A stretch of DNA of 64,000 nucleotides from Nocardioides currus. GTDB taxonomy: Bacteria; Actinomycetota; Actinomycetes; Propionibacteriales; Nocardioidaceae. Below are positions 17,056-24,824 of this stretch, one piece after another. Both the position numbers and the translations under genes were made by a program. The notes below the pieces were generated by a model. It saw nothing but the letters and a program-made list of their open reading frames with translations. It did no database searches and was not told the DNA's origin. The stretch spans positions 248,001-312,000 of the forward strand of contig NZ_PYXZ01000006.1 in assembly GCF_003057875.1 (NCBI RefSeq), written 5' to 3'. The stretch's first letter is position 1, and every line of letters begins with the position of its first letter.

Positions 17056-17988
17056 TCACTCGAGCGTGAACTCCTTGGTGTCCTCGGTCGGACCGCCACC
17101 CTCGCCGTCGGCCGGGTCGTCGGTGCGTGCCGTGAAGCGGTAGGCGCCGGGCTCGAGCGAGGAGACGTCGATCGAGGTCTCCCACGGGTAGAGCTTGTCC
17201 ATCCAGCCCTCGGCGGTCGCGAAGCCGTCGAGCACCACCTCGTCGCCGATCGAGATCTCCCACGGCACGTTGGCCTCGAAGGACGACGCGACGCCGCTGG
17301 CCTCCAAGGTGTCGCCGGCGACGGTCGAGCCCTGCTCGGGCGTGGTGACGTTCACGAGCGCGGCGACGTCGAGGGCGTCGGCTGCGGTGAAGGGCTCGGT
17401 GGTGTCGAGGCCGAACAGCGAGGTGGGTTGCCCGCCGAGGAGCACCTGCACGGGCACCCGCTCCTGCTGCACGCCCTGGAGCGTGTAGACCAGCTGCTGG
17501 ACGGCGAGGGTGGCGTCGCGCTTGCTCATGCCGTCCGGTCGCGAGGTGAAGCCGTCGTCCTTGAGCTCCGCGACGATCAGTCCGTCGCTCACCTCGATCG
17601 ACGCGAAGCCGGCGCCGGGCCACTCGGTGCGGTAGTCGGGATCCAGGGTGTCGCCGGCGGTGAGGAGCACGGCGGCCTCCATCAGCGGGTTGTCGGAGGG
17701 CACGGCGCGGAACTCGCGGTAGAGCCGCGGACCCTGCGGGGTGTCGCCGGTGAAGTAGACCGGCACGGTCACGGTGTCGTCCGCCGTGTCGCCCTCGTCC
17801 GTGGGCGTCTCGCTGGGCTCCGTGGACGGCGACTCGCTGGTCGTGTCGGTCGCCTTCGACTCGCTGGAGGCGGGCGCCTGGTCGCGGTCGGGGACCTCCT
17901 CGCTGCACGCCGTGGCACCGAGCGCGAGCGCGCCGAGGGCGAGGGCGGAGGCCAGGCGGCGACCAGAGGTCCGGGTGGGGGAAGTCAT
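17056..17988 (-). CDS. GerMN-domain lipoprotein
   Basis: A 310-residue envelope lipoprotein. The signal peptide ends in a lipobox (ALALGATACSEE, Cys near 28), followed by a Ser/Thr/Glu-rich linker. A GerMN domain (VTVPVYFTGDTPQGPRLYREFR to about residue 215) and an Ig-like Gmad2 domain (ITTPEQGSTVAGDTLEASGVASSFEANVPWEI region) follow. Family members lie in the cell envelope of spore formers and of non-sporing actinomycetes; the function is unclear. ATG 17988 was chosen because TACCGT lies 7 bases upstream (leaderless). Confidence 0.82.
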   Translation of the reverse strand: MTSPTRTSGRRLASALALGALALGATACSEEVPDRDQAPASSESKATDTTSESPSTEPSETPTDEGDTADDTVTVPVYFTGDTPQGPRLYREFRAVPSDNPLMEAAVLLTAGDTLDPDYRTEWPGAGFASIEVSDGLIVAELKDDGFTSRPDGMSKRDATLAVQQLVYTLQGVQQERVPVQVLLGGQPTSLFGLDTTEPFTAADALDVAALVNVTTPEQGSTVAGDTLEASGVASSFEANVPWEISIGDEVVLDGFATAEGWMDKLYPWETSIDVSSLEPGAYRFTARTDDPADGEGGGPTEDTKEFTLE

Positions 17989-18062
17989 GTGTTTCACGGT
18001 AGTCGGACGGCCGCGCTCGTCTTTCGGTTACACGCCGCACCCGCTGGATCTACTCTGGCCCC

Positions 18063-18422
18063 ATGACGGCACCCGCGCGCCCGGACGACTGCGTCTTCTG
18101 CAAGATCGTCGCCGGCGACCTCCCGGCCGACGTCGTGCACTCGGACGAGACCTGCGTGGCGTTCCGCGACCTCAACCCGCAGGCGCCCACCCACGTGCTC
18201 GTGGTGCCGCGCAGCCACTACGCCAACGCCGCCGAGCTCGCGGCCGGCGAGCCCGCCTCCGTCGCCGCCCTGGTCGACGCGGGCGCCGCGGTCGCGGCCG
18301 CCGACGGGCTCGACCAGGGCTACCGCCTGATCTTCAACACCGGCGCGGCCGCCGGGCAGACGGTCTTCCACGCCCACCTGCACGTCCTCGGCGGACGCTC
18401 GCTGGGGGAGGGGCTCGTATGA
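18063..18422 (+). CDS. HIT-family nucleotide-binding protein
   Basis: A 119-residue histidine-triad hydrolase. A zinc-like pair CVFCKIVAGD is at 10-19, and the active motif HAHLHVLGG (HxHxH) lies near residue 107. HINT-type proteins cleave adenosine phosphoramidates and related adducts. TACTCT lies 6 bases before the ATG (leaderless). The stop overlaps the start of the copper monooxygenase-like gene (ATGA), so the two are cotranscribed, an unusual pairing. Confidence 0.9.
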   Translation: MTAPARPDDCVFCKIVAGDLPADVVHSDETCVAFRDLNPQAPTHVLVVPRSHYANAAELAAGEPASVAALVDAGAAVAAADGLDQGYRLIFNTGAAAGQTVFHAHLHVLGGRSLGEGLV

Positions 18423-19636
18423 CGCGCCGTCCGAACACTCGTCTTCGCGCCGCCGTCGGTGCCGTCGCCGCGCTCGCCCTGCTCGCGACCGGCTGCCAGG
18501 GCGCGGCCGACCCGTCGGCCGACTCCCCGACGACGGCCACCGAGAACCAGCCGGCCGCCGACACCTCGGCGCACACGGGCCACGACTCGCACGCCGGCGC
18601 CAAGCCCGCCAAGGAGGTGCCGCTGCGTGCAGGCGAGCGGCGCTCGACGCTGGCGATGCCGGCGGCGTACACCCCCTCCGCGCCGTACGGCGAGGGCACC
18701 GACGACTACCGCTGCTTCCTGCTCGACCCGGGACTGAGCGGGGACGAGTGGCTCACGGGCACGACCGTGCAGCCCGGCAACCCGGACGTCGTGCACCACG
18801 TGATCCTCTTCCAGGTGCCGCCGGAGATGGTCGAGGCGGCGAAGGCGAAGGACGCACAGGAGGACGGCGAGGGCTGGACCTGCTTCGGCGGCACCGGCCT
18901 CGACGCCTTCCAGAACGTCGACGACGCCGCGTGGATCGGCGCCTGGGCGCCGGGCGGCGAGGAGTCGGTGCGCAAGCCGGGCTACGGCGTGAAGCTGCGC
19001 GCCGGCAGCCAGGTCGTCATGCAGGTCCACTACAACCTGCTGGCCGGCTCGTCGCCCGACACCTCCGCCGCGCAGCTGCGACTGGCCCCGGGCGACCGGG
19101 ACATGCAACAGCTGCACACGATGCTGCTCCCGGCGCCGGTCGAGCTGCCGTGCCGGGCCGAGCACGCCCACGGGCCACTGTGCGAGCGCGACGCGGCGAT
19201 GATGGACGTGCTGAAGCGGTTCGGCATGGAGGGCTCGTCCACCGCCAACGCGCTCTACCTCCTGTGCGGCGGCGAGCCTGAGCCCGGTCAGGTGCAGAGC
19301 TGCACGCGGCGGGTCAACGAGCCGATGACGATCCACGCCGCGGGTGGGCACATGCACCTGCTGGGACGTGAGATCCGGATCGAGACCAACCCCGGCACTC
19401 CGCGCGCCAAGACCGTCCTGGACATCCCGGTGTGGGACTTCGACGACCAGGGCGCGCGCGACATCGAGCCCGTCTCGCTCGAGCCTGGCGACACCGTCGA
19501 GGTCACGTGCAAGCACGTGCAGTGGCTGCGCGACCAGCTGCCGTCGTTCGAGGGCCAGCCCGACCGCTACGTCGTGTGGGGCGAGGGCACCACCGACGAG
19601 ATGTGCCTGGGCATGCTGCAGGTCACGCGGCCGTAG
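18419..19636 (+). CDS. Copper type II monooxygenase-like (PHM-fold) lipoprotein
   Basis: A 405-residue exported protein with a lipobox at LLATGC (Cys 26) and a His/Ala linker. The body has the layout of copper type II, ascorbate-dependent monooxygenases (peptidylglycine alpha-hydroxylating type). All six expected ligand positions can be matched: H126-H127 in VVHHVILF, H204 in MQVHYNLL, H311/H313 in GGHMHLLG and M395 in TTDEMCLGM. This suggests an active two-copper enzyme on the outer face of the membrane. The bacterial substrate is unknown. Coupled to the HIT gene by ATGA. Function by analogy only. Confidence 0.75.
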   Translation: MTRRPNTRLRAAVGAVAALALLATGCQGAADPSADSPTTATENQPAADTSAHTGHDSHAGAKPAKEVPLRAGERRSTLAMPAAYTPSAPYGEGTDDYRCFLLDPGLSGDEWLTGTTVQPGNPDVVHHVILFQVPPEMVEAAKAKDAQEDGEGWTCFGGTGLDAFQNVDDAAWIGAWAPGGEESVRKPGYGVKLRAGSQVVMQVHYNLLAGSSPDTSAAQLRLAPGDRDMQQLHTMLLPAPVELPCRAEHAHGPLCERDAAMMDVLKRFGMEGSSTANALYLLCGGEPEPGQVQSCTRRVNEPMTIHAAGGHMHLLGREIRIETNPGTPRAKTVLDIPVWDFDDQGARDIEPVSLEPGDTVEVTCKHVQWLRDQLPSFEGQPDRYVVWGEGTTDEMCLGMLQVTRP

Positions 19637-19647
19637 GGCGCAGCGAC

Positions 19648-20688
19648 ATGCGAGGGCTCGTCGCGGGGGTGCTCGGATGTGTCCTGCTCGTCTCGTGCGA
19701 CACGCAGGACGTCGGGACCGCCGGGTCCGGTACGTCGCCGGACCCCCTGCGCCGGGACCTCACGAGCATCGCGGCGGGTCCCCCCGCGCGGGTGGCCTGG
19801 ATCGACGGCGCGACGGTGCGCCCGGCCGACGGCGCGGCTGCCGTCCACCTCGACGTGCCGCGTCCCGACGACGTCGTCGCGGTCGCCGCCTACCGCGGCG
19901 GCTACCTCGTTTCCGTCCTCGGACGTCGTGGCGTCGACGCCCACGGGCTGGTCTTCGACGCCCGCGGCCGGCGCGTCCGGCAGCTGGCGGGTTGCGTGTC
20001 GGGTCCCACCGCCAGCGCCGACGGCGAGCTCGTCGCGTGGGTCTCGACCCCGTGCGACGACGGTTCCCGTCCCGACACCCGACCGGAGACGCTCTGGACG
20101 GCGCCGACCCAGGACCTCGACGCGCCGGACGGGTCGCTGGCCCTTCCCGGCCCGCTGGGGGCGTCGTACCCACTCGCGGTGTCGGACTGGGGCGTGACCC
20201 TCCAGCACACCGACGGGATCCGCGGCTACCCGACCGGACTGTCGGTGGCGCGACCCGCGACGGGTGAGGTGCGACGTGTCCTCGATGCCGAAGGGGTCAC
20301 CTCGGTGAGTGCCCAGGGCATCGGATGCTGCGTCCCGCCACGCCTGACGCTGGTCGACCTCGGGACTGACGAGCACCTGGCCCGGCTGCCGCACGCGATC
20401 GCGACCTGGAGCGACGACGGGTCGCGTGGGCTCGCTCCCACCGGGTTGCGGCGCACGCGCTGGGACGTCGTCGACACCACGACCGGCGAGGTCCTGCGGA
20501 CCGTCCGCCTCCCTCGGAGAGTGGAGGCTGGTGACGCCAGGTTCGAGGGCGACAACCTGCTGTTCGCGGTGACGCGCTTCGGTCGCGGGGCGACGCGGTC
20601 CTACTCGACTATCCTCCGGGTGACGCCGTCAGGCCGGGTGGAGCGTGCCTCGGGGATCGTGGAAGGCGCGCGCCTCCGGCTCATGTGA
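19648..20688 (+). CDS. Putative lipoprotein, beta-propeller-like
   Basis: A 346-residue protein with a short signal and lipobox-like LGCVLLVSCD (Cys 11 or 17). The rest is rich in short beta-strand repeats with WIDGATVRP, WSDDGSRGLAP and WDVVDTTTGEVLRTV segments, typical of WD/PQQ-like propellers, but I cannot assign a family. It follows the monooxygenase-like gene by 11 bases and may share its transcript. Its 3' end overlaps the convergent RTX gene by 60 bases. Confidence 0.6.
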   Translation: MRGLVAGVLGCVLLVSCDTQDVGTAGSGTSPDPLRRDLTSIAAGPPARVAWIDGATVRPADGAAAVHLDVPRPDDVVAVAAYRGGYLVSVLGRRGVDAHGLVFDARGRRVRQLAGCVSGPTASADGELVAWVSTPCDDGSRPDTRPETLWTAPTQDLDAPDGSLALPGPLGASYPLAVSDWGVTLQHTDGIRGYPTGLSVARPATGEVRRVLDAEGVTSVSAQGIGCCVPPRLTLVDLGTDEHLARLPHAIATWSDDGSRGLAPTGLRRTRWDVVDTTTGEVLRTVRLPRRVEAGDARFEGDNLLFAVTRFGRGATRSYSTILRVTPSGRVERASGIVEGARLRLM

Positions 20689-21207
20689 CGCCGACCGGCA
20701 CGGGGACCCGGCACCGACCCGGCAGCTGGAGTCGAAGCGCTCGCAGCCGTGGAACTCGTCGACCGCGTCCGGCTCGAAGCCGTAGGTCGCGACCAGGTCG
20801 CGACCCGGGCCGCAGCGGAACACGTCACGCTGGCCGTCCCGGGACGCGACGACCAGGTCGTTGCCTGCCCCGGCGCGGACGACGTCGCGCCCGCGCCCGT
20901 CGTACACGGCATCGGCACCCGACCCACCGCGCAGCAGGTCGTCCCCGCGGCCGCCGTCGAGATTGTCGTGCTGAGGACCGCCGAGCAGCACGTCGCTCCC
21001 GCGCCCGCCGTCGAGGTCATCAGTTCCGCGCCCACCGCGCACCTGGTCGTCGCCGCCGCGGGCCCTGATCCAGTCCGACGCCGCCGTACCGGTGAGGACG
21101 TCGGCGCCATCGGTGCCACGGACGTCCTCGACGGCAGTGGCCGGGAACGCGGTCAGGACCGTGAGGACGGCACTGAGGATCGCTGCGAGGCGTCGGCGAG
21201 ACCTCAC
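20629..21207 (-). CDS. Small secreted RTX calcium-binding repeat protein
   Basis: A 192-residue protein. A signal peptide (RSRRRLAAILSAVLTVLTAFPATA) is followed by about seven glycine/aspartate nonapeptides of the RTX type (GTDGADVLTG, GGDDQVRGG, GRGSDVLLGG, GRGDDLLRGG, GRGRDVVRAG, GAGNDLVV) that fold as a calcium-filled beta-roll. A cysteine-bearing tail (FRCGPGRD...FHGCERF) follows. No enzymatic or toxin domain is present. GTG 21207 overlaps the stop of the upstream membrane-protein gene (GTGA); longer in-frame starts would duplicate that gene's 3' end. Confidence 0.72.
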   Translation of the reverse strand: MRSRRRLAAILSAVLTVLTAFPATAVEDVRGTDGADVLTGTAASDWIRARGGDDQVRGGRGTDDLDGGRGSDVLLGGPQHDNLDGGRGDDLLRGGSGADAVYDGRGRDVVRAGAGNDLVVASRDGQRDVFRCGPGRDLVATYGFEPDAVDEFHGCERFDSSCRVGAGSPCRSASHEPEARAFHDPRGTLHPA

Positions 21208-21482
21208 GTCAGCGCGCCCCAGATCCGCATCACCGTGAAGACCACCGGGAGCCCGAACACCACGAGCAGCAGCCACGCCGCGAACCGGTGCAGCGGCTTG
21301 GCTCCGTTGAGCGAGCCCGCGAAGTCCAGCAGCGCACCCTCCGGCACGTGGTGGGTCAGGCCCATCTGACGGGCGTGCCCCGGCAGGTGCTGGCCCGGGA
21401 ACCAGGCCGGCTCGGTGTCGTCGTCGTGGAGGTCGGGGTCCTCATCGTCCCACTCGCGCGCGTCGCTCTCCGGCCCCGGCAT
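21204..21482 (-). CDS. Small membrane protein coupled to the RTX gene
   Basis: A 92-residue protein. The N-terminal half is acidic (REWDDEDPDLHDDDTE) and the middle carries PGQHLPGHARQMGLTHHVPEGALLDFAGSLNGAKPLHR, which looks conserved. One membrane helix (FAAWLLLVVFGLPVVFTVMRIWG) ends the protein. Function unknown. It overlaps the RTX gene by GTGA, so both are made from one message. Confidence 0.6.
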   Translation of the reverse strand: MPGPESDAREWDDEDPDLHDDDTEPAWFPGQHLPGHARQMGLTHHVPEGALLDFAGSLNGAKPLHRFAAWLLLVVFGLPVVFTVMRIWGALT

Positions 21483-21547
21483 GTGACCAGCCTACGAGGC
21501 TGTGGCCCTCGCGTCGGCACACCGCGCCTGCCAGAGTGGGCCGGGTG

Positions 21548-22303
21548 ATGGACGAGGTGGCGGACGGCGTCTGGGTGCGGCAGAGCGAGTGGGTCCGGAG
21601 CAACGCGGTCGTCGTCCGCGGCGACGAGGGGCTGGTGCTGGTCGACCCCGGCATCAGCGGCGACGACCTGGTCGAGCTCGCCGACGACGTGGACGCGCTC
21701 GGGATCCCGGTGGTGGCCGGCTTCTCGACACACCTCCACTGGGACCACCTGCTGTGGCACGCGCGGTTCGGGGACGTTCCTCGCTTCGCCCGCGCCGCCA
21801 GCGCCGAGGCGGTCGGCGCCGTCCGTGGACGCGCGCAGGAGATGGCCACGCAGAGTGCGTCGGGCATCCCGCTCGACCTGATCGGTCTGCTCACCTCGAT
21901 CCCGGAGGACGGGGGCCCGGTGCCCGGCGAGCTTGTCGAGCACGACGCCCACGCGATCGGTCACGCCGCCCTGCTGCTCGCGGATCGTGGTGTCCTGGTC
22001 GCCGGCGACATGCTCTCCGACCTGTTGGTCCCGATGCTCGACCCGCGACGCTCCGGTCAGCTCGACGCCTACGACACGGCGCTCGACCTGCTGGCCGGCG
22101 CGGCCCGTCACGTCTCGGTCATGGTCCCGGGCCACGGTGCGGTGGCCCGGGGCGCCGATGTCGCCGCCCGCCTGGCCGCCGATCGGGCGTACGTCGCTGC
22201 GCTGCGACGAGGTGACGAACCGCTCGACGCACGCCTCGAGCAGGAGTGGCTCACCGGTCCCCACCGCGCGAATGTTGACCTGGTGCGCGCCGACCTGGGC
22301 TAG
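21548..22303 (+). CDS. MBL-fold hydrolase
   Basis: A 251-residue metallo-beta-lactamase-fold protein. The zinc motif is STHLHWDHLLWH near residue 64; the later metal ligands are in HAIGHAALLL (about 139) and VAGDMLSD (about 154), and VPGHGAV lies near 196. The first motif is HxHWDH, as in lactonase-like members. Substrate unknown. ATG 21548 is used, but GTG 21545 directly before it is equally possible. Confidence 0.8.
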   Translation: MDEVADGVWVRQSEWVRSNAVVVRGDEGLVLVDPGISGDDLVELADDVDALGIPVVAGFSTHLHWDHLLWHARFGDVPRFARAASAEAVGAVRGRAQEMATQSASGIPLDLIGLLTSIPEDGGPVPGELVEHDAHAIGHAALLLADRGVLVAGDMLSDLLVPMLDPRRSGQLDAYDTALDLLAGAARHVSVMVPGHGAVARGADVAARLAADRAYVAALRRGDEPLDARLEQEWLTGPHRANVDLVRADLG

Positions 22304-22399
22304 CGCCGGTCGCCGGTCGAGGACAGTGTCCCCGCGGACGGTGTCCCGGTGATCCGTCGGCGGGTGGAGAGTCGCTGTGCACAACGTGCTCCGGAGCCG

Positions 22400-22428
22400 T
22401 TGCCGACGCGTTCGAACACACGTACGAT
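22400..22428 (+). promoter_or_regulatory. LexA (SOS) box and promoter of the HNH gene
   Basis: TCGAAC-ACAC-GTACGA (22412-22427) matches the actinobacterial LexA box TCGAAC-N4-GTTCGA with one mismatch. A sigma-70-like promoter, TTGCCG (22400-22405) with a 17-base spacer and TACGAT (22423-22428), overlaps it, so LexA would block RNA polymerase. The 308-base region upstream of the HNH start (22304-22611) also holds two GGACxGTGTCC palindromes at 22322-22332 and 22337-22347; nothing else is evident there. Confidence 0.75.
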
Positions 22429-22611
22429 AGAGCCAGAGTTCGGCACCCGATCCCGAAGAGGGATCCGGAGACACGCAGAGAACCGGATGTGCCCCGGACG
22501 CCAAGCGGCTCACGCGTGTCGAAGTTGGCGCAGCCCGACGATGCCTCGGGGACACCACCGCTTTCAGATCCCGATCCGGTGGAGACCCCTCCAGCGCGAT
22601 CGGAGCCCCGG

Positions 22612-23847
22612 ATGACGACCGGACACCTCGTTCTCGAGTGCGAGCAGGCGATCGCCGCTGCGCTGGACAAGGTCTCGGCCGTCGACTTCCTGTATCTCTC
22701 GCCGGATGAGAAGGCGGCGTCGATCACGGCGGTCGGTCGGCTCGAGGCACGGCTGGCGGCGGTGAAGCTCCGACTGCTGGCGGTGGCCGACGAGGTGGCC
22801 GAAGCATCGGGCGCCCGGGACGTGGGTGCCTGGTTCCAGCACGCGGCTCGGGTCGACCGAGGGCCGGCCGGCAACGCAGTTCGGCTCGCGAAGTCCCTCG
22901 ATCGCTCGTGGCACGCTCTCGCCGAGGCGCTCTCGGACGGCCGTGCCTCGACGGTCCAGGCGATGGTGATCGCCCATGCCCTCGACGACCTCCCGGCGGA
23001 CGTCGATGAATCCGTCGTGACCGAGGCCGAGCGCGTGCTGGTCGAGCACGCAGCGACGTACGCGCCTCGCGAGCTCAGGCTGCTGGGGCGCCGGATCCTC
23101 GATGTGGTGGCCCCGGAGGTGGGCGAGGAGCACGAGCGCAAGGCGCTCGAGGACGAGGAGCGCCACGCTCGCGCGAGGACCAGCGTGACCACGACCTGCC
23201 ACCATGACGGCACGACGACGGTTCGAGCGCGGATCCCCGATGCCGCCGCCGATCGGCTCCTGACCTACCTGCACGCCTGGACCAACCCGCGCCGAGCAGA
23301 CGGCACGCACGGTCGCACCGACGCGACGACTGAGCAGCCCTATGCGATGCGGCTGGGGCACGCCTTCTGCGCGCTGCTCGAGCACCTCGACCCGGCGAGG
23401 CTCCCGCTGCACGGCGGCACTGCGACCACGGTGATGATCACGATCCCGCTGGAATCGATGCTGACCGGGCTGGGGATCGCGACCACGGGCGCCGACGGCC
23501 GGCTGACCGCTGGTGAGGTACGCCGCCTGGCGTGCACGGCCAACGTGGTGCCGCTGGTGCTCGGCGGACATTCAGAGGTCCTCGACGCAGGACGGGCCAA
23601 GCGGCTCTTCACCGCCGGGCAGCGGCGAGCGCTGTCGGCACGTGACCAGCGGTGCCGAGCCGACGGCTGTGACATCCCCGCGGACTGGTGCGAGGCGCAC
23701 CACCTGCGTCCGTGGAGTCGTGGCGGCCGGACAGACCTGTCCAACGCGATCTTGTTCTGCAGCCATCACCACCACCGCGCGCACGACGAGCGATACCTCC
23801 ACGACCGCCTGGCCAACGGGGACATGCGTTTCCACCGGAGGACGTAG
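22612..23847 (+). CDS. DUF222/HNH endonuclease (13E12 family)
   Basis: A 411-residue protein with an N-terminal DUF222 helical domain and a C-terminal HNH nuclease motif (CRADGCDIPADWCEAHHLRPWSRGGRTDLSNAILFCSHHHHRAH region, about 345-390). That motif has the two CxxC-like pairs and the catalytic HH. The family is multicopy and variable in actinomycetes, including the mycobacterial 13E12 repeats, some of which are SOS-regulated. Its true role is unknown. ATG 22612 has GGAG six bases upstream; GTG 22489 would add 41 residues. Controlled by the LexA-type box about 185 bases upstream. Confidence 0.85.
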   Translation: MTTGHLVLECEQAIAAALDKVSAVDFLYLSPDEKAASITAVGRLEARLAAVKLRLLAVADEVAEASGARDVGAWFQHAARVDRGPAGNAVRLAKSLDRSWHALAEALSDGRASTVQAMVIAHALDDLPADVDESVVTEAERVLVEHAATYAPRELRLLGRRILDVVAPEVGEEHERKALEDEERHARARTSVTTTCHHDGTTTVRARIPDAAADRLLTYLHAWTNPRRADGTHGRTDATTEQPYAMRLGHAFCALLEHLDPARLPLHGGTATTVMITIPLESMLTGLGIATTGADGRLTAGEVRRLACTANVVPLVLGGHSEVLDAGRAKRLFTAGQRRALSARDQRCRADGCDIPADWCEAHHLRPWSRGGRTDLSNAILFCSHHHHRAHDERYLHDRLANGDMRFHRRT

Positions 23848-23887
23848 GTCACGCGGCCTCCGGATCACCTATCGAATCGGCGGGCGA

Positions 23888-24319
23888 TCAGCCCAGGGGA
23901 GCGGTGAGCTCGATGTTGATGTCGTCGGGGTCCTGGAAGGACAGGATCGCGATGCCCGCGTCGGCGAGGTCGATGACCTCCCCGTGGGTGATCCCGGCGT
24001 CGGCGAGCGCCGATCCGGCGCGCACGAGCTCGTCGCGCGAGTCCACGGCGAAGCTCACGTGGTCGAGACCGGTGCGGGTCGACTCGAAGGTGTCGGCCCC
24101 GACCGGGCGCAGCCCGAAGAGGGTGCCCTGCGGGGTCTGGTAGATCACGCCGCCGTAGAACTGCTCGGGCGACTCCGTCACCCCCGGCTCGTCCACCGAG
24201 GCCGACTCGTCGACGGCGCGCGGCCAGCCGAAGACCGTGTCGTAGAACTCCGCGGACCTCGCGATGTCGGTGACGGTCAGGCGGACGTGGGCGAAGCCGT
24301 TGCTGTCGATGAGTGCCAT
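23888..24319 (-). CDS. VOC-superfamily protein (glyoxalase/dioxygenase fold)
   Basis: A 143-residue vicinal-oxygen-chelate protein. The opening FAHVRLTVTDIARSAEFYDTVFGW, the middle GLDHVSFAVDSRDEL and the terminal FQDPDDINIELT give the paired beta-alpha-beta-beta-beta units with likely metal ligands His 11, His 91 and Glu near the end. Substrate unknown. ATG 24319 is used, since TACGGT lies 6 bases upstream (leaderless). Confidence 0.8.
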   Translation of the reverse strand: MALIDSNGFAHVRLTVTDIARSAEFYDTVFGWPRAVDESASVDEPGVTESPEQFYGGVIYQTPQGTLFGLRPVGADTFESTRTGLDHVSFAVDSRDELVRAGSALADAGITHGEVIDLADAGIAILSFQDPDDINIELTAPLG

Positions 24320-24392
24320 GTCACCACCGTAGGCAGACGCACCCAGCACGCGATGGGGGCACGATCGTGCGAGTCCGGTCTACCGTGCCGAG

Positions 24393-24728
24393 ATGGTGTC
24401 CTTCATCAAGTCCGTGACCTTCGACTGCCACGAGCCACTGCGCGTCGCAGCGTTCTGGGCCGAGGCGCTCGGGTCGAACGTCGACGAGGACAGCACCACC
24501 GAGCGTGCCTGGGTGGAACCCGCGGGGTGGGGCGGGCCGAGCCTCTGGTTCGTCCGGGTGTCGGAGGACAAGGTCGCGAAGAACCGGCAGCACTTCGACC
24601 TCCGCCCCACCTCGGATCCCCGCGCCGAGGTCGAACGACTGGTTGGCCTCGGTGCGCGCGTGCTGCGCGACGACGGCGAGCTCGTCGTGATGTCCGACCC
24701 CGAGGGCAACGAGTTCTGCGTGGAGTAG
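24393..24728 (+). CDS. Glyoxalase-like VOC protein
   Basis: A 111-residue protein of the glyoxalase-like type that is common in actinomycetes. It begins IKSVTFDCHEPLRVAAFWAEALG and ends MSDPEGNEFCVE, the usual DPEGNEFC closing motif. A KNRQHFDLRP block lies in the middle. No substrate can be inferred. TACCGT lies 6 bases before the ATG. It is divergent from the other VOC gene, and both promoters are of the leaderless kind. Confidence 0.8.
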   Translation: MVSFIKSVTFDCHEPLRVAAFWAEALGSNVDEDSTTERAWVEPAGWGGPSLWFVRVSEDKVAKNRQHFDLRPTSDPRAEVERLVGLGARVLRDDGELVVMSDPEGNEFCVE

Positions 24729-24824
24729 CCCGGCGTCAACTCAGTGGGCCGACTCGCGTCGCCTCGGTAGCATGGAGGGCACGTCCCACCACCGATCCGG
24801 GAAGGCCGCCCGCCGAGGGCATCC

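Noticed and set aside
20629..21207. RTX toxin
   Set aside because: The protein is only repeats plus a Sec-type signal, with no toxin, lipase or protease domain and no type I secretion genes.
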